Origin: Frankiaceae bacterium
GTDB taxonomy: Bacteria; Actinomycetota; Actinomycetes; JAVEEB01
Direction of reading: 5' to 3'
NCBI GenBank assembly: GCA_030840665.1
Contig: JAVEEB010000007.1
Coordinates: 1-5,999, forward strand
DNA: 5,999 nt
The notes under the pieces are model-generated. The model searched no databases. It saw only the letters and a list, made by a program, of their open reading frames with translations, and had not been told where the DNA came from. Every line of letters begins with the position of its first letter. The stretch's first letter is position 1. Below, piece after piece: positions 1 through 5,999 of this stretch. The position numbers and the translations under genes were made by a program.

Positions 1-1373
1 CGCCCACCGAGCGCAAGGCTCTCGACGTCCTTGGCGGAGCTCAACGATCCAGCGATCGCCGCGGGCGCATGCGAGATGCGGGACGCGAGGGTGGCGTTCA
101 CGATCGACCCGAAGATGGCGACGCCCACCGCGCTGCCGATGGAGCGGGCGAAGATGTTCGCTCCGGTGACGACGCCCCGCCGGTCCCAGCCGACGACCGA
201 CTGCGCCGCGACGACCATCGAACTTGATGAGAACCCCAGGCCGACACCCACCAGCAAGCCCGGCACCGCGATGAGCCACACCGGCGCAGACTGCGACAGC
301 AGCACGTAACCCACCGCGCCGGTCACGGTGAAAGCGGCGCCGATGAGGGCGGTGTCGCGGAAGCCGATCCGCACGTACACGCGCCCGCTCACCGCCGCCG
401 CCAGAGGCCAGCCCAACGACAGCGACGCAAGGACGAAGCCGGCGACGAGCGCCCCGGTGCCGGCGACGGCCTGGACGTACGTCGGGAGGTACGCGGACAG
501 GCCCAGCACGACGGCGCCGACGGTGAAGGACGCCAGGTTGCCGACGAGGAGCGTGCGCCGCTGGAACACCCACAGGGGCAGCACGGGTTCAGCCGCCCGA
601 CGCTGGATGAACACGAACGCGGCGAGCAGGACGACAGAGACGACGAGAACCGAGACCGTACGGACGGACGTCCATCGCCAAGCCGCCCCCTGCAGCAGGC
701 CGAGGATGAGCAGCCCGCAGCCGACCGTGAGGGTGGCCGCGCCGGCGATGTCGACCTGGTGGCTGCGCCGCGTCACCCGCTCGCGGAAGTTGCGCACGAG
801 CATCGCTATGGCGAGCCCGCCGATCGGGAGGTTGATCCAGAAGATCCAGCGCCAGGAGATGTAGTCGGTGAAGAGGCCGCCGAGGGTCGGCCCGAGGATC
901 GCGGCTCCGCCCCAGATGGTGGCCATGTAACCCTGGACGCGGCCGCGCTCCTGCACCGAATACAGGTCGCCGACGATCGTCATCGCGATGGGCTGCACGG
1001 CGCCGGCCCCGATGCCCTGGATCGCCCGCGCCGCGATCAACGTCGGCATGCTCCAGGCCCAGCCACACAGGACGGAGCCCAGCACGAAGACCGCGATCCC
1101 GGTCAGCAAGACCGGCCTTCGCCCGATCATGTCGGCGAACTTCGCGTACAGCGGCACGGTTGCGGCCTGCGTGAGCAGGTAGATGGAGAACAGCCACGGG
1201 ACGCTGGACAGGCCGCCCAGTTGCCGCACGATGCTCGGGACGGCCGTCGCGACGATGGTGCTGTCGAGGGCGATGAGCACCATCGACATCATCAGTGCCG
1301 CCAGGATCCGGCCACGCGCCGCGTCGGGGCGCTCGAGGGCCGACGTGCTTTCCGCGTCGGTCGTGACCGCCAT
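1..1373 (-). CDS. MFS transporter, DHA2 (EmrB/QacA-like, 14-helix) family, C-terminus cut by window edge
   Basis: Translating the minus strand from ATG at 1373 gives 457 codons without a stop up to the window edge. The protein is a chain of hydrophobic helices after a polar N-terminus of about 22 residues. Family motifs are in order: LDSTIVATAVPSI (about 36-48, motif D1 at helix 1), KFADMIGRRP (about 78-87, motif A in loop 2-3), ARAIQGIGAGA (about 115-125, motif B with its Arg), and GGAAILGPTLGG (about 155-166, motif C, the antiporter signature) followed by WRWIFWINLPIG. This combination is characteristic of proton-coupled DHA2 exporters in the cytoplasmic membrane. Such proteins usually run to about 480-530 residues, so probably only the last helix or so lies outside the window. 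A perfect Shine-Dalgarno sequence fixes the start. No TetR or MarR regulator gene is visible beside it. The substrate is unknown; a multidrug or antibiotic exporter is the usual reading for the family, but this is inference. Confidence 0.93.
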   Translation of the reverse strand, partial: MAVTTDAESTSALERPDAARGRILAALMMSMVLIALDSTIVATAVPSIVRQLGGLSSVPWLFSIYLLTQAATVPLYAKFADMIGRRPVLLTGIAVFVLGSVLCGWAWSMPTLIAARAIQGIGAGAVQPIAMTIVGDLYSVQERGRVQGYMATIWGGAAILGPTLGGLFTDYISWRWIFWINLPIGGLAIAMLVRNFRERVTRRSHQVDIAGAATLTVGCGLLILGLLQGAAWRWTSVRTVSVLVVSVVLLAAFVFIQRRAAEPVLPLWVFQRRTLLVGNLASFTVGAVVLGLSAYLPTYVQAVAGTGALVAGFVLASLSLGWPLAAAVSGRVYVRIGFRDTALIGAAFTVTGAVGYVLLSQSAPVWLIAVPGLLVGVGLGFSSSSMVVAAQSVVGWDRRGVVTGANIFARSIGSAVGVAIFGSIVNATLASRISHAPAAIAGSLSSAKDVESLALGG

Positions 1374-1377
1374 CCGG

Positions 1378-1384
1378 CCTCCTT
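1378..1384 (-). promoter_or_regulatory. Ribosome binding site of the MFS gene
   Basis: The minus strand reads AAGGAGG, then four bases (CCGG), then the ATG at 1373. This is a full anti-16S match with slightly short spacing. It decides the start and rules out the in-frame region upstream as coding. Confidence 0.8.
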
Positions 1385-1402
1385 CGATCGATGGTCCGTT
1401 CA

Positions 1403-1421
1403 GTGGCGAACGCCTCGCCAC
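1403..1421. repeat. Perfect 7-bp inverted repeat, candidate operator or leader hairpin
   Basis: GTGGCGA at 1403-1409 is repeated as its exact reverse complement TCGCCAC at 1415-1421, around a 5-base centre. It begins 30 bases upstream of the MFS start, where a repressor operator or a 5'-leader hairpin of the exporter mRNA would sit. DHA2 exporters are often controlled by TetR- or MarR-type repressors that bind such dyads, but none is encoded in this window. In this GC-rich DNA a chance dyad of this size is possible. Confidence 0.4.
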
Positions 1422-1487
1422 AGGCCTGCGATTCCCGGATCGGCGCCAAAAAGGCAACCGGACTGGTACAACAGGCGTCACCTAGCT

Positions 1488-2846
1488 ATGACCATGTCCA
1501 CGCGCGGCGCCGCCGCCCTCGCCGCCACAACGCTGACGGCTGCGGTCCTCGCGGTCGTGATCGTGGCCCCGACGGCGACAGAGCCCGGCGGCTGCGCGCC
1601 CGGCGCGGCCTGCCCGGGCGCGTTGCCCGGCGCCACCCCGGCGCCTTCGAGCCCGCGCTTCGTCACGGGCATATCGTCTATTGCTCCCTCCCCGACCGGT
1701 GCTTCTACGGGCCCCTCGACCGCGACCAGCACTCCGACACCCGGCCCTACACCCACCCCAAGTGCGACCTCCACGTCAGCACCGCCTGTCGTCGATACGA
1801 GCCCGGCCGGCCGCGCCCGAACCGTCTTCGCCGCGATGACGCGCGCGCAGCGGATCGGCCAGCTCTTCATGGTCGGCAACGCCGCAACGGGTGTCGAGAC
1901 GTCCACGCTGGCGGCCATCTCCGCGTACGACATCGGGAACGTCATGCTGCGCGGGCGCAGCTCGGCCGGCGTCGCCGCCACGGCCCGCGTCAGTGCGGCC
2001 CTCGGCCGCAGCGTCACCAAGGCGACCGGCGTCCGGGCGTTCGTGGCCACCGACGAGGAGGGCGGCGCCGTCAGCGTGCTCAGCGGCCCGGGCTTCGACG
2101 CGATCCCCAGCGCCTTGACGCAAGGCACGTGGTCCGTCGCGGGGTTGCGGACCTCCGCCAACCGGTGGGGGGCGCAGCTGCGACAGGCAGGGGTCAACCT
2201 CGACCTGGCGCCCGTCCTGGACGTGGTGCCGTCGGCCGCCGCGGCGCGCCTGAACCCGCCGATCGGGGCGTTCAATCGCCAGTACGGCTACACGACGGCC
2301 ACCGTGAGTGCCCACGGCATCGCCTTTCTCACAGGCCTCTCGGCGTCCGGGGTCGACTCCGCCGTCAAGCACTTCCCGGGGCTCGGCAGGGTAAATGAGA
2401 ACACGGACACGAGCCCGTCGGTCACCGACGCGATGACGACCCGCGGCGACCCCTACCTGGCGCCGTTCCAGAACGCGGTGAACGCCGGAGCGGCCTTCCT
2501 GATGGTGTCGTCGGCGTACTACAGCCGCATCGACCCGAAGAACCCGGCCGCGTTCTCATCGACCATCGTGACGGGGATGGTCCGCGGCGACCTCGGCTTC
2601 CGGGGAGTCGTCATCTCGGACGACCTCGGGAACGCCCGGCAGGTCGCCGCCTGGTCCCCCGGGTCGCGTGCCGTGAAGTTCCTGGCGGCGGGCGGCGACA
2701 TGGTCCTGACCGTCAACACGGCGCTCGTGCCGGCCATGGTGAAGGCTGTTGCTGCCCGCGCACGCACGGATGCCGCCTTCGCGCGGCTGCTCAACGCGTC
2801 GGCGCTGCGCATCCTGACGGCCAAGGCCGTCCGCGGCCTGCTCTGA
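1488..2846 (+). CDS. Exported NagZ-like glycoside hydrolase family 3 protein with altered acid/base motif
   Basis: The protein has 452 residues from ATG 1488 (450 if ATG 1494 is used). The N-terminus has Arg6, then a hydrophobic stretch at about 8-27, so it is a Sec signal or membrane anchor. No LxxC lipobox is seen, although Cys36 and Cys42 follow closely. Residues about 50-105 form a Thr/Ser/Pro-rich linker typical of exported cell-wall proteins. The rest is one GH3 TIM-barrel domain: RIGQLFMVG (122-130), TDEEGG (188-193), NLDLAPVLDV (237-246), KHFPGLGRV (294-302), and VVISDDLGNA (374-383) with Asp378 as predicted nucleophile. NagZ enzymes cleave beta-N-acetylglucosamine from muropeptides, and Lys294-His295 match their sugar-binding pair. 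However, the NagZ Asp-Ser-His loop reads Asn305-Thr306-Asp307, so activity and substrate are uncertain. There is no good Shine-Dalgarno before either ATG. A longer open frame reaching back to 759 is antisense to the MFS gene and not coding. Confidence 0.9.
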   Translation: MTMSTRGAAALAATTLTAAVLAVVIVAPTATEPGGCAPGAACPGALPGATPAPSSPRFVTGISSIAPSPTGASTGPSTATSTPTPGPTPTPSATSTSAPPVVDTSPAGRARTVFAAMTRAQRIGQLFMVGNAATGVETSTLAAISAYDIGNVMLRGRSSAGVAATARVSAALGRSVTKATGVRAFVATDEEGGAVSVLSGPGFDAIPSALTQGTWSVAGLRTSANRWGAQLRQAGVNLDLAPVLDVVPSAAAARLNPPIGAFNRQYGYTTATVSAHGIAFLTGLSASGVDSAVKHFPGLGRVNENTDTSPSVTDAMTTRGDPYLAPFQNAVNAGAAFLMVSSAYYSRIDPKNPAAFSSTIVTGMVRGDLGFRGVVISDDLGNARQVAAWSPGSRAVKFLAAGGDMVLTVNTALVPAMVKAVAARARTDAAFARLLNASALRILTAKAVRGLL

Positions 2847-2856
2847 CCGCCGCACT

Positions 2857-2894
2857 GTTCCCAACCGTTCCTAACCCCCTCGCTGTGCCTAACC
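2857..2894. repeat. Short direct repeats in the convergent gap
   Basis: Two adjacent 10-base units, GTTCCCAACC (2857-2866) and GTTCCTAACC (2867-2876), differ at one base. A third, looser copy, GTGCCTAACC (2885-2894), follows after 8 bases and includes the permease stop codon. The gap between the GH3 stop (2846) and the permease stop (2889) contains nothing else recognisable, and no hairpin with a T-run for either strand. The repeats may be neutral. Confidence 0.45.
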
Positions 2895-4441
2895 GCCGCG
2901 CGGGGTCACCGCGGCCAGCAGTTCCGGTAGCCGGCCGAACGCGATGCGCGCCGTCACCGCTCGCGCCCCGACACCCGCCGCAGCCGCGAGGCCGAGCAGG
3001 CCCACGCACAGAGCGACCGCGAGGGCACCGTGCGCGAATCGCACGAGCGGGTACGACGCGGCCAACACGGTGGCGAGCGTCGCCACGACCATGCCGAGCC
3101 CCGCGAGCCCTGCCAGACATCCGCGGCCCGGGTCCACGCTGCCGAACACGTTGCGCGACGAGTCGGGCAGCGGCACCGGGAACCACACACTCAGCAAGGT
3201 CGACGCTGCCAGGCCGAGACCGAACGCGCTCACCTCGACGACGACCGCGATCGCCAGGAGGCCCGTACGACCGGTGACCAGCGCCCCGACGACAGTGCCC
3301 GCCACCAGGAGCGGAAGTGTGATGGCGGAGGACGCGATCGCCTTGCCGAGCAGGTCGCTGCGCACGTCGGCCAGGGATCTGGTCGCGGACACGTGCATCC
3401 AGTACGCCGCCCCGTCGTACCCGAACTGTTGCGCAGCCTGCATCGACAAAACCGTTGCCACAAAGGCCATTCCTGCCACCATCAACCCGCCGGAGGATCG
3501 CGCCGCCGGTCCCAGGACGAACACCATGAGCACGACGACCTGCACCCACAGCACGCGCCGCCTCGGGTCGCGCCATTGATAGCGCAGGTCCCGCGCGGCC
3601 ACCGCTCCAGCGCGTCCGCGATTGCCGAGTCGCAGCAGCAATCCCCTCCCATCGCGCACCGTCGAGGACGACGCGTCGTGGGTCACGGTGATCCGCCCGA
3701 GCCCACGCAGCCAACAGGCAACGAGGAGCCCCACGCACACGGCGACAAGGGCGAGCTCCCCGGCCACGGCGAGCCAGCGCCCCGCCGCGGCATCACCGAT
3801 CGCGTGCGCCGCCATGCCGGGCGGGGTCCAGCGCATCGCGGCCGCGAGGCGAGCTGTCCCCTCATTCGGCGTTGCGCCCTTCAGCAGCCTGCCGACCAGC
3901 ACGTTGCCGAGAACGGGCAACAAGCCGACGAGCACCACCGCCCCCGCCGCGAGGTCGCGACCACGGCGGCTCCGCAGCACCCCGGACAGGGTCGTCGTCA
4001 GCGCCCGGGACGCCGAGACGCAGAGCATCAGCTCCAGCACCGCGGCGACCAGCGCCACGGCGACCAGCCGCACCGCGCCGGTGCCGGCGCCGGCGCCGGC
4101 ACCGGCACCCACGACGGAACCTGCCAGGGCGATCGTGGACACCGCCGGCCCGATACCGACGAAGGCGGCGACGAAGAAGCCGCGTGCCTTCTCGCGGCCC
4201 GTGATCGGAAACACGAGCAGGCGGCTCGGCTCCAGGGTCTCGTCCGCCGCGGACATCACGACCGGCAGGACGACCCACGCGCCGAAGATCGCCGTGTAGA
4301 GGAAGACGGCGGTGTTGTTGTCCGACGCTGCGAGCGCCGCGGCGGCGAGCAAGGCCGCCAGCACGCCGAGGACGCTGATCAGCACAAAGCCCGTGACGTA
4401 CGCGGCGCCCATCCGCAGCCCGTTGGCGAGCAGCCGCAGCT

Positions 4442-4466
<25 letters not shown>
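2889..4466 (-). CDS. ABC transporter permease (ABC-2-like, about 12 membrane segments)
   Basis: This 525-residue protein is mostly hydrophobic. Candidate membrane segments are near 21-46, 54-73, 98-118, 131-153, 173-192, 233-253, 303-321, 326-342, 375-396, 402-424, 451-472 and 478-501. They fall into two groups separated by a polar, probably cytoplasmic stretch at about 255-302 that ends in RDLRYQWRDPRRR. That layout, plus the ATPase gene immediately upstream, identifies it as the membrane subunit of an ABC transporter. It is roughly twice the size of a simple ABC-2 permease and could be a two-lobed single-chain permease; that is inference. The start is GTG at 4466, inside the ATPase gene (25-nt overlap), with GGAGG at 4474-4478 and a 7-nt spacer. 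The first downstream ATG would be Met19 and would trim the cytoplasmic N-terminus. A Gly-Ala repeat at 120-130 is encoded by the 6-bp repeats at 4077-4106. The substrate is unknown. Confidence 0.85.
4077..4106. repeat. 30-bp perfect palindrome made of five 6-bp GCCGGC-type units
   Basis: The units GCCGGT, GCCGGC (three times) and ACCGGC follow each other without interruption. Because GCCGGC is self-complementary and the two outer units are complements of each other, the whole 30 bases equal their own reverse complement. The tract lies inside the permease gene and encodes alternating Gly-Ala (about residues 121-130), just after a predicted membrane segment. Unit gain or loss would keep the reading frame. 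Confidence 0.85.
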
Positions 4467-5245
<779 letters not shown>

Positions 5246-5252
5246 GGCCGCG

Positions 5253-5999
5253 TCAGCGGGCCGAGACGGAGGCCTCTGCGGACTCGAGCAGCATGCGTTT
5301 CGTACCAAGCTCCTGCTCGCATTTGGACGCCGTCTTCACGTCGCCGCGGGCGTTGGCCCGCATCAGCTTGTCCTCGAGCTCCGTCACCGACCGGCGAAGG
5401 CTCTCGACCAGGGGGTTGGCCGGAGTCGCCACGGTCCACTTCGCGTCGGACGCGTCGCGGAAGCGGTCCTCGACCTCCTGGAGGCGGTTTTCCAGGTCGT
5501 GCATCGAGGCGCGCGGGACCTTGCCGATGGCTTCCCATTCGGTCTGGATCGACCGGAGCGCGGCCGTGGCGCCCGCGAAGTCGGCCGCCGGGTCGAGGGC
5601 CTCTGCCCGCCGCAGGAGGGCTTCCTTCTTCTCCTGGTTGCCACTCTGTTCGAGGTCCATCACGGCGAACGCCTCGGACCGGCGTGCGAAGAACTTGTCC
5701 TGCGCGCCGCGGAACCGCTGCCAGAGGGACTCCTCGACCGCCTTCGGCCCGCGACCGGCGGCCTTCCACTGGTCCATCAGCTCGCGATAGCGGCGGGCGG
5801 TGTCGGTCCACTCGGAGGACTCGGCCAGCGCCTCGGCGTCGCGGATGAGGGCTTCCTTGCGCTCCTTGGCCGCCTCGCGCTCCTGCTCGCGCACGGCGAA
5901 GGCCTCGGTGCGGTGCGCCGTGAACGCGGTGCGGGCGGCGGACAGCCTGCGCCACAAGGCGTTCTCGGCGTTGCGGTCGCCGTCGCCGGCGGCCTTCCA
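5253..5999 (-). CDS. DUF349 repeat protein, N-terminus cut by window edge
   Basis: 248 residues are visible, and the frame is open at the right edge. A TTG at 5957 lies in the middle of a repeat motif and is not a start. The visible part is highly charged and predicted helical, with DUF349 units. Trp-containing motifs WKAAG, WKAAG and WEAIG occur at visible residues 1, 78 and 155. The first two are followed by ALWRRLSAARTAF and SLWQRFRGAQDKFF; the third has the diverged NRLQEVEDRFRDA. The C-terminal part (about 197-243) is a further Glu/Lys/Arg-rich helix, LRRSVTELEDKLMRAN and onward, likely coiled coil. No signal peptide or membrane segment is visible, so a cytoplasmic protein is expected. 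The biochemical function of DUF349 is not established to my knowledge. From memory, such genes often sit near relA in actinobacteria, but that neighbour is outside this window. The stop is 7 nt before the ABC ATPase start, implying one transcript. Confidence 0.88.
   Translation of the reverse strand, partial: WKAAGDGDRNAENALWRRLSAARTAFTAHRTEAFAVREQEREAAKERKEALIRDAEALAESSEWTDTARRYRELMDQWKAAGRGPKAVEESLWQRFRGAQDKFFARRSEAFAVMDLEQSGNQEKKEALLRRAEALDPAADFAGATAALRSIQTEWEAIGKVPRASMHDLENRLQEVEDRFRDASDAKWTVATPANPLVESLRRSVTELEDKLMRANARGDVKTASKCEQELGTKRMLLESAEASVSAR
5538..5999 (-). repeat. Tandem 77-codon repeats within the DUF349 gene
   Basis: Two complete units (5999-5769 and 5768-5538) and the start of a third (from 5537) keep an exact 231-bp period. 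Paired motifs are WKAAG at residues 1/78 with WEAIG at 155, RTEAFAV/RSEAFAV at 30/107, and KERKEALIRDAEAL/QEKKEALLRRAEAL at 45/122. The protein repeats are clear; the DNA is diverged, so this is an old domain duplication. Confidence 0.75.

Larger units (their letters stand above)
1374..1487. promoter_or_regulatory. Divergent intergenic region between the MFS and GH3 genes
   Basis: These 114 bases separate the two divergently transcribed starts, so promoters for both genes should lie here. I see no convincing paired -35/-10 boxes on either strand. TACAAC at 1467-1472 (plus) resembles a -10 hexamer for the GH3 gene but has no good -35 partner. An A-run lies at 1448-1452, next to a GGCGCC palindrome. 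The clearest structure is the inverted repeat at 1403-1421. Promoter location is inferred from gene layout, not from motifs. Confidence 0.5.

Noticed and set aside
589..1449. 286-codon minus-strand open frame
   Set aside because: It is out of frame with the MFS gene, which has clear motifs and a perfect ribosome binding site. The translation is Arg/Gly/His-rich noise.
759..1487. Upstream open frame giving the GH3 protein a further 243 residues
   Set aside because: This stretch is antisense to the MFS gene, is low-complexity and charged with no domain, and the signal peptide begins at 1488.
1583..1616. Lipoprotein attachment at Cys36 of the GH3 protein
   Set aside because: The residues before Cys36 are EPGG, which does not fit a lipobox, and the cysteine is several residues beyond the hydrophobic core.
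2824..2839. 6-bp inverted repeat AGGCCG/CGGCCT at the 3' end of the GH3 gene as a terminator
   Set aside because: It lies inside the last codons, has a short stem and is not followed by a T-run. Such dyads are frequent by chance in GC-rich coding DNA.

Overview
The window is very G+C-rich, uses GTG/TTG-type starts, and carries protein families typical of high-GC Actinobacteria. These include a DHA2-type exporter, a NagZ-like GH3 of the actinobacterial KHFPGLGRV type, an ABC-2-like ATPase/permease pair, and a DUF349 protein. I cannot assign a genus. No tRNA, rRNA, CRISPR array, insertion sequence or phage gene is visible. Many long open frames antisense to the genes are shadows of the high GC content.

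Left part (1-1373, minus strand): a drug-efflux-type MFS transporter of the DHA2 (14-helix, EmrB/QacA-like) family. It starts at 1373 behind a perfect AAGGAGG ribosome binding site, and its C-terminus runs off the left edge. A short divergent intergenic region (1374-1487) holds a perfect 7-bp inverted repeat that could be an operator. Next, on the plus strand (1488-2846), is an exported or membrane-anchored GH3 protein with a Thr/Ser/Pro-rich linker. It keeps the nucleophile motif, but the usual NagZ Asp-Ser-His acid/base motif reads Asn-Thr-Asp.

Right part (2889-5999, minus strand, read right to left): an apparent operon of three genes. A DUF349 repeat protein, open at the right edge, is followed after 7 nt by an ABC ATPase. 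The ATPase overlaps a 525-residue multi-spanning permease by 25 nt. The tight packing suggests co-transcription and translational coupling. The ATPase and permease very likely form one transporter, but the substrate and direction cannot be read from sequence. The link to DUF349 is by position only. The operon converges on the GH3 gene with a gap of about 42 bp that contains short direct repeats.

Overall this looks like ordinary actinobacterial chromosome rather than a defence island or mobile region. The observations most worth a second look are the altered catalytic loop of the GH3 protein, a 30-bp perfect palindrome made of 6-bp repeats inside the permease gene, the exact 77-residue periodicity of the DUF349 protein, and the inverted repeat upstream of the MFS gene.
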